Origin: Chlamydia caviae GPIC | GTDB lineage: Bacteria > Chlamydiota > Chlamydiia > Chlamydiales > Chlamydiaceae | NCBI RefSeq assembly: GCF_000007605.1 | Contig: NC_003361.3 | Coordinates: forward strand, 1,054,001 to 1,118,000 | Reading direction: 5' to 3' | Length of the DNA: 64,000 nt | In this document: in pieces, positions 35,967 to 43,751 of the stretch | Numbering within the stretch: the stretch's first letter is position 1 | Layout: every line of letters starts with the position of its first letter | The notes under the pieces: generated by a model | The model's database searches: none | Seen by the model: only the letters and a program-made list of their open reading frames with translations | Told to the model about the DNA's origin: nothing | Program-made: the position numbers and the translations under genes

Positions 35967-36878
35967 ATGCGTTCCATTTTTCGTACTTTCCTTTGTATGT
36001 TTATCTTGAGCGCACCGTCATGTTTTGCAGATGCTTACGATTCATCCTGTTCTTCTCGCTGTAACCCCCCTCAATCTACAGAACTGTCGGCAATTGCTCA
36101 ACCACCTGAGGTCAAGAAAACCTATCCTCAACCGGCTTTCCGAGAGAGGGTAACTGCTAATGATGTGCTTCCTCAAGAGCATCTTTCCGCAGGAAGTTTT
36201 TCAGATACGTATCCGGATCTAACAACACAAGCAATTATCTTAATTTTCCTAGCGTTATCGCCTTTCCTGGTGATGTTGCTAACATCGTACTTAAAAATTA
36301 TCATTACTCTCGTTCTGTTAAGGAACGCTCTGGGAGTTCAGCAGACACCTCCCAGCCAGGTCCTTAACGGCATAGCATTGATTCTTTCTATTTATGTGAT
36401 GTTCCCTACGGGAGTTGCTATGTACAACGACGCGAGGAAAGAGATACAAGGAAATGCCATTCCTAGAGATTTATTCTCCGCAGAAGGAGCGGAAACTGTT
36501 TTCGTAGCATTGAATAAATCTAAAGAACCTTTGCGATCCTTCTTAATACGCAATACGCCAAAAGCTCAGATCCAAAGTTTCTATAAGATTTCTCAAAAAA
36601 CATTTCCCCAAGAGATCCGTGAGCATATGACAGCTTCGGATTTCGTGATTATTATTCCTGCTTTTATTATGGGGCAGATTAAAAATGCTTTTGAAATTGG
36701 CGTTCTAATTTATCTACCGTTTTTTGTGATCGACCTAGTCACAGCAAACGTTTTAGTAGCTATGCAAATGATGATGCTTTCTCCATTATCTATTTCGCTA
36801 CCCTTAAAATTACTTCTTGTTGTGATGGTGGATGGTTGGACGTTATTACTTCAAGGTCTCATGATTAGCTTTAAATAG
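35967..36878 (+). CDS. sctR: Type III secretion export-gate protein SctR (CdsR)
   Basis: Core export-gate subunit that forms the R5T1S4 complex. Conserved FliP/SctR features: SPFLVMLLTSYLKI near the first core helix, LRNALGVQQTPPSQVLNGIAL, and the C-terminal MMMLSPLSISLPLKLLLVVMVDGW. It is 303 residues, about 85 longer than typical SctR, because of an N-terminal signal-peptide-like segment (1-21) followed by about 60 residues with C28 and C32 before the first core helix. FliP proteins of flagella also carry a cleavable signal, so processing is plausible. RBS AAAGG precedes the ATG. Confidence 0.95.
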   Translation: MRSIFRTFLCMFILSAPSCFADAYDSSCSSRCNPPQSTELSAIAQPPEVKKTYPQPAFRERVTANDVLPQEHLSAGSFSDTYPDLTTQAIILIFLALSPFLVMLLTSYLKIIITLVLLRNALGVQQTPPSQVLNGIALILSIYVMFPTGVAMYNDARKEIQGNAIPRDLFSAEGAETVFVALNKSKEPLRSFLIRNTPKAQIQSFYKISQKTFPQEIREHMTASDFVIIIPAFIMGQIKNAFEIGVLIYLPFFVIDLVTANVLVAMQMMMLSPLSISLPLKLLLVVMVDGWTLLLQGLMISFK

Positions 36879-36887
36879 GGATATGCC

Positions 36888-37172
36888 GTGATAACACTTG
36901 CTGCAAGCTTTAAATCTATGCTCTTTGAGTATTCATATCAGTCATTGTTACTGATTTTGATTATCTCTGCGCCTCCTATTATCCTTGCTTCTATTGTGGG
37001 TATCATGGTTGCCATTTTCCAAGCCGCAACGCAAATCCAGGAGCAAACGTTTGCCTTTGCTATTAAGCTTGTTGTGATTTTTGGGACCTTAATGATTTCT
37101 GGAGGATGGTTAAGCAGTATGATTTTCCGTTTTGCCTCTCAAATCTTCCAAAACTTTTATAAATGGAAATAA
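36888..37172 (+). CDS. sctS: Type III secretion export-gate protein SctS (CdsS)
   Basis: Small two-helix hydrophobic gate protein of 94 residues, FliQ/SctS family. The motif ISAPPIILASIVGIMVAIFQAATQIQEQT is split here between helix 1 and the loop; AATQIQEQT is the most conserved stretch. It starts at GTG 36888, 7 bases after AGGG, and is 9 bases from the sctR stop. Four copies are expected per gate, with one SctT and five SctR. Confidence 0.95.
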   Translation: MITLAASFKSMLFEYSYQSLLLILIISAPPIILASIVGIMVAIFQAATQIQEQTFAFAIKLVVIFGTLMISGGWLSSMIFRFASQIFQNFYKWK

Positions 37173-37178
37173 ACAGCT

Positions 37179-38048
37179 ATGGCAATCTCTTTACCAGAGC
37201 TTGTTTCTGTTTTTGGTTCTTCATATCTTGATTACATATTGCAAAAGCCTCCAGCCTATGTATGGAGTGTTTTTTTGCTTCTTTTAGCTCGATTACTTCC
37301 TGTATTTGCTATTGTTCCTTTCCTTGGGGGAAAGCTATTTCCCGCGCCTATTAAAATAGGCATTGCCCTGTCTTGGGTGGCGATTATTTTCCCTAAGGTG
37401 CTGATGAACACCCATATCGCAAATTATCTAGATGATGATATGTTCTACATCCTCATTGTTAAAGAGCTTTGCATAGGCACGTTAATAGGTTTTATTCTTT
37501 CTTTTCCCTTCTATGCTGCGCAATCTGCAGGATCCTTTATTACCAACCAACAAGGTATTCAGGGGTTAGAAGGAGCTACATCACTAATTTCTATTGAACA
37601 AACATCCCCTCATGGGATCTTCTATCACTACTTTGTTACTATAGTTTTCTGGCTTTCTGGAGGACATAGGATCGTTTTAACGATCTTATTGCAATCTCTA
37701 GAGATCATTCCTATTCATAAGTTTCTCCCTATGGAGATGATGTCCTTAGACGCACCCATTTGGATAACACTAATCAAAATGTGTCAGCTTTGTCTTATTA
37801 TGACTATTCAGCTTAGCGCTCCCGCTGCGGTAGCGATGCTCATGTCCGACCTATTCTTAGGAATTATCAATAGGATGGCACCACAGGTGCAGGTTATCTA
37901 CCTGCTTTCTGCTTTGAAAGCCTTCATGGGTCTATTGTTCCTAACTCTTTCCTGGTGGTTCATAGTCAAACAAATCGACTACTTCACATTAGCATGGTTT
38001 AAAGAGGCCCCCATCATCCTTTTAGGATCGAACCCTAAAGTTCTATAA
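37179..38048 (+). CDS. sctT: Type III secretion export-gate protein SctT (CdsT)
   Basis: FliR/SctT-family polytopic membrane protein of 289 residues with about six to seven helices. Recognisable: RLLPVFAIVPFLGGKLFPAP in the first helix-loop, KELCIGTLIGFILSFPFYAAQ, and SAPAAVAMLMSDLFLGIINRMAPQVQV near the plug region. It completes the R-S-T gate in the same order as in most injectisome operons and lies 6 bases from sctS. A strong hairpin ends the cluster. Confidence 0.95.
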   Translation: MAISLPELVSVFGSSYLDYILQKPPAYVWSVFLLLLARLLPVFAIVPFLGGKLFPAPIKIGIALSWVAIIFPKVLMNTHIANYLDDDMFYILIVKELCIGTLIGFILSFPFYAAQSAGSFITNQQGIQGLEGATSLISIEQTSPHGIFYHYFVTIVFWLSGGHRIVLTILLQSLEIIPIHKFLPMEMMSLDAPIWITLIKMCQLCLIMTIQLSAPAAVAMLMSDLFLGIINRMAPQVQVIYLLSALKAFMGLLFLTLSWWFIVKQIDYFTLAWFKEAPIILLGSNPKVL

Positions 38049-38095
38049 CAAGAAGTCTCTAAAACAACACTGACTGTAGAAAAATATAGAAATGC

Positions 38096-38132
38096 AGCGA
38101 AAAGCTGCTTAAATTAAGCAGCTTCTTTCGCT
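38096..38132. terminator. Strong bidirectional terminator between sctT and the Inc-like gene
   Basis: AAGCTGCTTA (38102-38111) pairs perfectly with TAAGCAGCTT (38115-38124) around a 3-base loop. The stem extends outward through AGCGAA and TTCGCT with a small bulge. It lies between genes that converge and can stop transcription from both sides, although the T tract on the plus strand is short. Confidence 0.7.
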
Positions 38133-38147
38133 AACGTGGCTCTAGAT

Positions 38148-38597
38148 TTAAAGAGGTCTTTGAGAGTTGCTACTCTTATCGTCTTTGTTATCTCCAAGTA
38201 AAACAAGAATCAAACATAAGACTAAAAAGGATAATGTGAAGGGAAAGATATTTAAGAGGAAAAATAACAGTAAGCTGCAAAGGATAGCATTCTTCGCAGG
38301 ACCATTCTTCGCATAGTAGCTTTGAAGATTTTTCAAAACAGCGCGGATCTCAGGATAAAAACTTAATACCACACCACAGGCGACAAATAGGCCTCCAACC
38401 CACGATACAAAATCAGTAATAATACCGAATAGTACTAACGCTCCACTAATAGCTTCGCGAGCGTGATGAGAAAGGAACTTCTTGATTCTTCCTACTTTAG
38501 GATTGGCGTGCAAACCCTTCACCTTACGCTTCAAAGACTCAAACTGAGAGGACGACTCTTTTGAAGAAGAGTTTTCTTTTGGTGTCTCATCTGCCAT
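38148..38597 (-). CDS. Candidate inclusion membrane protein (CT565-like)
   Basis: A 149-residue protein with a Ser/Lys/Glu-rich N-terminus without signal peptide, then a hydrophobic hairpin at about 50-80 and a second long hydrophobic block at about 105-135, and a short charged C-terminus. Paired hydrophobic lobes without a Sec signal are the hallmark of chlamydial Inc proteins, which are type III secreted and inserted into the inclusion membrane with both ends facing host cytosol. Position next to the sct cluster matches CT565. An ordinary inner-membrane protein is the alternative. It is monocistronic, between two terminators. Confidence 0.7.
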   Translation of the reverse strand: MADETPKENSSSKESSSQFESLKRKVKGLHANPKVGRIKKFLSHHAREAISGALVLFGIITDFVSWVGGLFVACGVVLSFYPEIRAVLKNLQSYYAKNGPAKNAILCSLLLFFLLNIFPFTLSFLVLCLILVLLGDNKDDKSSNSQRPL

Positions 38598-38628
38598 GGC
38601 CTTACCTTTAAAAAATCTTTTTTTATTT

Positions 38629-38653
38629 AAAAAATACTTATATACATAAGTAT
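38629..38653 (-). terminator. Terminator at the end of the type II secretion operon
   Basis: ATACTTAT (38634-38641) pairs perfectly with ATAAGTAT (38646-38653) around a 4-base loop. On the minus strand TTTTT follows immediately. The stem is AT-rich, so it is weak, but the placement after the last gene (ending at 38691) is right. Confidence 0.5.
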
Positions 38654-38690
38654 CAAAAAAATTATTTTAAAATAAATAAGAAATTTTTAA

Positions 38691-39695
38691 TTATAATTTA
38701 TTACTCTTTGAAGAACAACGACATCGAGAAACAGCTCCTGTTTCTGGATCCGTGAGATAAATGTAGTCTCCGGCGCTTCCTAATGTGAAGTCAAAGACCT
38801 TTTTATTTAGTAGGGCGAGTAGATCGTACTGAGAGAGAAGAACCTGGGTTTTATCTCTCAATTCCATACGAAAATCCGTACGTGTTTTAAATAATTCTAA
38901 AGCTGCGGCCTCCCCATGCTCTTGAATAGACTGTTCTTGACGTTTCACACTTTCCCAAATTCCCCCACGAAGAGCTTCTAACTCTTGGCAGGCAACGGAA
39001 TGATCTACAACAGCTTCTAAAAGTAATGGGTCGGCAAATATCAGGTTTAACTTGATCAATCCTTGTGCCTTTTCCTCATAATGAAGGAAGTTTAGAAGAG
39101 ATTGCGTTGTTTTAGAACCACGGAGCATTGTGTAGAGAATATCCGCTTCTTGAGAGGGAAGAGTCAGAGTCTCAATAACATCAGGGCCGAACATTTTCCC
39201 CCCCTCTAGGATTTCTGCTCTTTTACTTAGCAAAGCTTCGGTAATGGCATATTCGGATCCTGGGGGTACGGATCCCGTATCTACGTAAACACGTCTTAAC
39301 AAACGGACAAATATCGCATGCCAAGATGCTGGATCAGCATACTCTTCCGGAGATTCTTGCATGAGAGCATAAAGGTTAAACCTAGAGTTATTTGGTGGTC
39401 GTGAAAACGGCACTTTTAAAAGGCGGTATTTACGTTTTTTCCTAGTCGCTACCTTTGCTGTCTTTTTCGCAGAAGAAATCTCCTCATCTTTAGAAATCTT
39501 CTCTATGGCAGAGATCTTTTTAGACTTTTCCTGATATTCCACTTCAGCACATGCAGAACGTTGAGCAGTAAAAAGAGTCTCACTATTTTCAATAATCCGT
39601 GAGCAAACACAACGTTTTCTCGCATTTACAGCATCAAAAGATACCATAGAAACCAGGGACGCCAGGCATAGTAAAGTGAAAATATAAGACTGCAT
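38691..39695 (-). CDS. Exported protein of the type II secretion operon (CT566-like)
   Basis: A 334-residue protein with a Sec-type signal peptide (about 1-25). The mature form would begin near KRCVCSR (C29, C31) and ends near SRCRCSSK (C325, C327), so CxC motifs cap both ends. A basic linker (about 70-95, KKTAKVATRKKRKYR) precedes a helical main domain. It is the last gene of the Gsp operon, 2 bases from the CT567-like gene, so a role in or through type II secretion is likely. No homologous family is recognised. Cysteines at the ends suggest disulphide links in the periplasm or envelope. Confidence 0.75.
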   Translation of the reverse strand: MQSYIFTLLCLASLVSMVSFDAVNARKRCVCSRIIENSETLFTAQRSACAEVEYQEKSKKISAIEKISKDEEISSAKKTAKVATRKKRKYRLLKVPFSRPPNNSRFNLYALMQESPEEYADPASWHAIFVRLLRRVYVDTGSVPPGSEYAITEALLSKRAEILEGGKMFGPDVIETLTLPSQEADILYTMLRGSKTTQSLLNFLHYEEKAQGLIKLNLIFADPLLLEAVVDHSVACQELEALRGGIWESVKRQEQSIQEHGEAAALELFKTRTDFRMELRDKTQVLLSQYDLLALLNKKVFDFTLGSAGDYIYLTDPETGAVSRCRCSSKSNKL

Positions 39696-39697
39696 AG

Positions 39698-40240
39698 CTA
39701 TTTCCCCAACGCAAATTGGTATGTCAACACACGATCATTCCCTTTAGGGAAGCTCCGATGAATCACCATCAATATTCTCTCAGGGAGCTCTTGATCTCCC
39801 GTGTTCCTTTGAGGAACAATATCGACTTTCGAGACGTTATCTAAAAGTAATGCGGTTTCTATCTTAGTATGATTGCGCAAACTGCGTATTTGTAGTTCTA
39901 GTCTACCTTGACTTTGATGATAGTATAGAGAGCCGGCGACTTCTCCGGCAAGCTCAGGATCTCGATATACTCCACGATCAAAAACTACCGAACATAGTGC
40001 TCCGGGAATATCTTCAATACGTGATGTCGCACAAAATACCGTTCGCAATTTTTTATAGGCGTAGTTTTCCTGTAAGAAGGTTTTATAGACACGTTCATTA
40101 CGTCTACTAGAGCAAAACATCTGCCTTTGCCAAAACCCTAAAACGCTAAAGAGCAGGGCAAGTAGGGTTATGGACACCAGAACTTCCATCAAGAAGAAGG
40201 ACCGTTTCCTTTTTTTTGCGGATATTATGTTACTACGCAT
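39698..40240 (-). CDS. Minor pseudopilin-like protein of type II secretion (CT567-like)
   Basis: A 180-residue protein with the class III signal pattern: a basic leader (SAKKRKRS) then FFLMEVLVSITLLALLF, with Glu at mature position 5, as in GspI/J/K. The residue before the cleavage point is Ser rather than Gly. After the N-terminal helix comes a strand-rich soluble domain, expected in the periplasm as a pseudopilus-tip subunit. The ATG lies 16 bases inside the upstream gene, implying coupling. Which minor pseudopilin (GspI, J or K) it represents cannot be told. Confidence 0.75.
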   Translation of the reverse strand: MRSNIISAKKRKRSFFLMEVLVSITLLALLFSVLGFWQRQMFCSSRRNERVYKTFLQENYAYKKLRTVFCATSRIEDIPGALCSVVFDRGVYRDPELAGEVAGSLYYHQSQGRLELQIRSLRNHTKIETALLLDNVSKVDIVPQRNTGDQELPERILMVIHRSFPKGNDRVLTYQFALGK

Positions 40241-40662
40241 ACGCTTCTTTGCACGGACGTTGTATATTTTTGATTAGGGAAAATCTCGATGACAACATCT
40301 GCGAAACATGCTTTGACAATGTTAGCCTCTATACGCATTCCCTTACGAATATCTACAGAATATACATAAGGGATACGTATCCCTTTTCCCTGACTCGTAT
40401 AAACAACACAGGAGAGCTCTCCAGATCCCGACGTGGGAAAATTTCCCTTAAGCATTTGCTCTCGCATGTTATCTTCAACAGCAAAAAAACAATTATCAAT
40501 TACAGCGGGCAACTGCAAATTAACAATATCGTCTTCAATAGATCTACGAACGCCAGAGTAAAAATGAATGCAGGGCATGAGCACGAGACAAACTAATGAC
40601 AGTGATAGCAATACCTCTATAAGCAGAAAACTCCGCTTAACTCTTTTTTTACGAAGCGTCAT
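40225..40662 (-). CDS. Minor pseudopilin-like protein of type II secretion (CT568-like)
   Basis: A 145-residue protein with a basic leader (LRKKRVKRS) and FLLIEVLLSLSLVCLVL, including Glu at mature position 5; again Ser stands at -1. A small soluble domain follows. It is 8 bases downstream of gspG and overlaps the next gene by 16 bases. The length fits GspI or GspH, but no specific signature allows the choice. Predicted to sit at the inner membrane and assemble on the pseudopilus. Confidence 0.75.
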   Translation of the reverse strand: MTLRKKRVKRSFLLIEVLLSLSLVCLVLMPCIHFYSGVRRSIEDDIVNLQLPAVIDNCFFAVEDNMREQMLKGNFPTSGSGELSCVVYTSQGKGIRIPYVYSVDIRKGMRIEANIVKACFADVVIEIFPNQKYTTSVQRSVCVVT

Positions 40663-40670
40663 AGCTATCT

Positions 40671-41048
40671 CTATCCACGCTTGCTATTTGTCCCTGATGC
40701 CTTCTCTGAAAAGACTATCAAATCATCGCCCTTATCATTGAGCTTTACTATAATGTCTTCTCCCCAAGCATCTTTCAGCAATTTCTTCCCGTCTTTGCAC
40801 CACGCAGCACCTTCAAGAATAGATTCTTTCTGATCTACGATCTCTCTTAGAGAGTTTCCTCCAGTTGCGTACTCCATCATTAAGATGTCGTAAACTTTGG
40901 CACAATTTTGCTCTGATTGGAAAACTTTCCCTTTCTGAATGCTACCGCGCATATTAAAAGCTAAAGCTCCTCCAACAATACCGATCAATGTGATAACAAC
41001 CATCATCTCGATTAATGTGATGGACTGTTTGCGTTTTTGTTTTTTCAT
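40671..41048 (-). CDS. gspG: Major pseudopilin GspG
   Basis: A 125-residue pseudopilin. The leader KKQKRKQS is followed by ITLIEMMVVITLIGIVGGALAF, the most typical type IV N-terminus of the three pilin-like genes here. Ser replaces Gly at -1. The C-terminal part has WCKDGKKLLKDAWGEDIIVK, matching the GspG pattern DxWGxxY in which a calcium site forms, though the later residues are divergent. It is placed directly after gspF, the usual order. Polymerises into the piston that pushes substrates through the secretin. Confidence 0.9.
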   Translation of the reverse strand: MKKQKRKQSITLIEMMVVITLIGIVGGALAFNMRGSIQKGKVFQSEQNCAKVYDILMMEYATGGNSLREIVDQKESILEGAAWCKDGKKLLKDAWGEDIIVKLNDKGDDLIVFSEKASGTNSKRG

Positions 41049-41067
41049 AACTTTTGCCCTGTTTGTT

Positions 41068-42243
41068 CTATAAAATTTGAATATTGCTTGTTAGCGGGAT
41101 AAGTATCGCCAACATAATAATCCCTATAATCCCTCCAAGAAACACAAGGATAATCGGTTGGCACCACGAGGTTATCCAGGTTAGTGTTTTTTGGGTATCT
41201 TCATTATAAATATGCGCGACATGTCCTAATACATCAGCAAGATCCCCAGATTCCTCTCCTAATGAGACCATGCCTAAGGCTAATTTCGGCACCCAGGGCC
41301 GTTTTGCTAATTCTTTACTTAATGAGCTTCCCTCGATAACAGCGTGTATCATCTGTTTCATATCCTCACGCAACATGGCATAGGGAACTGCTCCGCAACC
41401 TAGTTCTAATCCTTCTATTAGCGTCCCTCCACCGCGGAGAATCGCAGAAACTACGGAACAAAATCTGCTAAACCCTAATTTGATGAAGAACTTCTTCACT
41501 CCAGGAAGTGAAAATAGGGTTTTCTCAAACCATTTCTTCCAAAAGGGTTTACGTCGTGTAGCCGCCAATCCTGCGATTCCTAATCCCAGAGTTCCAAGAA
41601 GGAAATATTTGTAGTTACACACAAAATCGCTAAGGCTAAACACTATAGAAGTCAGTGTGTTAGGTTCCATATTCTCGAATGTCTCTTTCAAAGAGGGAAT
41701 TACCCCCATCAAGAAAAAGAGAATTACAGCTACTGAAAATACGAGTAGCACTATTGGGTAGCTCAGGGCAGCCATCAGCTTTTTAGACATTTGCTCGCGT
41801 TCTTCTAAAACAACGATAATGTTTTGCAAACACCCTTCTAGATTCCCCACACTTTCTCCAGCAAGAACAGCACTACGGTAAAAAGTATCAAAAACATCGG
41901 GATAGGCTGCCATTGCCTGTGACAATGACCCTCCCGAACGTAAATTTTCCATGAATGCTGTGAGCAATCCCGAGATTCTCTGTCCCTGATATTGATATCT
42001 AAGAGAGGACAGACTTTCATATAGAGGCAATCCGGAACGAAGAAGAAGAAGCATCTGTTTTGAGAAGATGATCAGTTCACTATTTTTTACTCGCACGCGA
42101 CGTGGGGGCACTTCCCGAATAGAGAGCAACTGCACTCCTTGTTGCGCGAGCTTTTCTCTTGCTTCTTGAATATGTAGTGCTTCCAGCCAATCTTGTTTAC
42201 GTCGTTCTTTTGCATTGAGGTAGGTATAGCGATATCGTGGCAT
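41068..42243 (-). CDS. gspF: Type II secretion inner-membrane platform protein GspF
   Basis: A 391-residue polytopic protein with two repeated cytoplasmic helical domains and three membrane helices (about 165-190, 215-235 and 362-385). The signatures FSKQMLLLLRSGLPLYESL and the second-repeat version FCSVVSAILRGGGTLIEGL mark the GspF/PilC fold. It anchors the GspE ATPase and transmits motion to the pseudopilus. It follows gspE by 14 bases on the same strand. Confidence 0.95.
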   Translation of the reverse strand: MPRYRYTYLNAKERRKQDWLEALHIQEAREKLAQQGVQLLSIREVPPRRVRVKNSELIIFSKQMLLLLRSGLPLYESLSSLRYQYQGQRISGLLTAFMENLRSGGSLSQAMAAYPDVFDTFYRSAVLAGESVGNLEGCLQNIIVVLEEREQMSKKLMAALSYPIVLLVFSVAVILFFLMGVIPSLKETFENMEPNTLTSIVFSLSDFVCNYKYFLLGTLGLGIAGLAATRRKPFWKKWFEKTLFSLPGVKKFFIKLGFSRFCSVVSAILRGGGTLIEGLELGCGAVPYAMLREDMKQMIHAVIEGSSLSKELAKRPWVPKLALGMVSLGEESGDLADVLGHVAHIYNEDTQKTLTWITSWCQPIILVFLGGIIGIIMLAILIPLTSNIQIL

Positions 42244-42257
42244 ATCCTCATCCTCCC

Positions 42258-43751
42258 CTAGTCATTCCGTTTCGTAACACGGAATACTTCTGACAGCGTT
42301 GTCTCTCCCGACAACGCTAAAGCAACTCCATGTCTTAGTAATGGATGAAATCCCTTCTTCTCAGCATGCTCTCGCAATACATGATAAGGTTTATGCATAG
42401 CGATTTCAGAACGCAACGCTGTATCGGGATGTAGAAATTCATAAATTCCCTGACGTCCTTTATATCCTGATCGGAAACAGTGAGAACACCCCTCTCCGCG
42501 ATATAAGGGGATATCCGGATCTTGTCCTATAGACTGTAGAAATGCCCGTTCTTGGACATCTGCTGCGCATTGCTGCTTGCAATGAGGGCAGATTTTTCTC
42601 ACTAATCTCTGAGCAACAACACCAACGATTGTTGCTGATAATAAATAAGGCTCTACTCCCATATCTAAAAGACGGGGAATTGCAGAAATCGCATCATTAG
42701 TGTGCAATGTGCTGACAACAAGGTGCCCTGTTAGCGCGGCTTGTATAGCAATTTCCGCCGTTTCTTGATCACGAATCTCTCCAACCATTAAAACATCGGG
42801 ATCCTGACGCAATAAATGTCTTAAACCACAAGCAAACGATAGACCTATCTTTGGTTTCACAGCAATTTGCGCTATTCCTGATAACTTATATTCAGGGGGA
42901 TCTTCTATTGTCATGATATTGGTAAAAGGTCCTGAAAGATGTTGGATCACACTATAGAGCGTTGTTGTTTTCCCACTCCCCGTAGGGCCTGTAACTAAAA
43001 GTATCCCTTCAGGAACAGCAATCACTTCTTTAAAAGAACTTTCGATATCTTTAGGCATGTGCAATCCCGAGATATCTAAAATCACATTACGCTTATCTAA
43101 AATCCTAAGAACAACACGTTCACCATAGATTACAGGAACGGTACTCACACGCATATCGATTTCCTGACCACCTATTTGGATTTTTATTCTCCCATCTTGA
43201 GGCAAGCGGTGTTCCGCTATATCCATTTTTGCCAATACTTTAATCCGAGTGATTAATGCTGAATGCAGATGGGCTGGTGGAGAATGACGATCATGCAAAA
43301 CGCCGTCTATACGGTAGCGTATGCGTAGAGAGTCTTCTAAAGGTTCAAAATGAATATCTGAGGTACGTTCTTCAATTGCTTCTTTCAAAATCAGATTTAA
43401 AAAGCGTACAACGGGAACAAGGTCAGTACTTTCTAAAAGATCTTCCTCTTCATTTATTGGCGAGGTATCGCCTTCTTTCATGCTTAACAGCATGTCGGAG
43501 GCCCTCCCCTCTAAATTCGAGTAAATCTTTTGTAAACTCTGTATAATCTCTGTTTCGTCTTTAAGAACAAAAAGCACAGGCTTTTTTATAAGCAGCTGCA
43601 CTTCGTCTTTTGCCATGAGTGAGGAGGTCTTTGCATAAGCTATCGTCACACTGTCTTCCTGCTCTTTTAACGGCAGAAGGCAGTGCTTCTTTAAAAAAGA
43701 ATAGGGAAGAGCATTCAATAGCTCCTGAGATAGCACAACCTTATCGCCCAT
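42258..43751 (-). CDS. gspE: Type II secretion ATPase GspE
   Basis: A 497-residue hexameric motor. It has an N-terminal GspE-type domain, then the NTPase with Walker [11 protein letters not shown] near 255-264, the Asp box, Walker B DVLMVGEIRDQET near 315-327 and a His box HLVVSTLHTND. The GspE-specific zinc motif CPHC...CSHC (two CxxC pairs, about 398-437) is present, which separates it from PilT. The start overlaps the end of gspD by 11 bases. Converts ATP hydrolysis into pseudopilus extension. Confidence 0.96.
   Translation of the reverse strand: MGDKVVLSQELLNALPYSFLKKHCLLPLKEQEDSVTIAYAKTSSLMAKDEVQLLIKKPVLFVLKDETEIIQSLQKIYSNLEGRASDMLLSMKEGDTSPINEEEDLLESTDLVPVVRFLNLILKEAIEERTSDIHFEPLEDSLRIRYRIDGVLHDRHSPPAHLHSALITRIKVLAKMDIAEHRLPQDGRIKIQIGGQEIDMRVSTVPVIYGERVVLRILDKRNVILDISGLHMPKDIESSFKEVIAVPEGILLVTGPTGSGKTTTLYSVIQHLSGPFTNIMTIEDPPEYKLSGIAQIAVKPKIGLSFACGLRHLLRQDPDVLMVGEIRDQETAEIAIQAALTGHLVVSTLHTNDAISAIPRLLDMGVEPYLLSATIVGVVAQRLVRKICPHCKQQCAADVQERAFLQSIGQDPDIPLYRGEGCSHCFRSGYKGRQGIYEFLHPDTALRSEIAMHKPYHVLREHAEKKGFHPLLRHGVALALSGETTLSEVFRVTKRND

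Noticed and set aside
40216..40596. 126-residue frame on the plus strand opposite the pseudopilin genes
   Set aside because: Antisense to two overlapping pilin-like genes with clear type IV N-termini; no start context.
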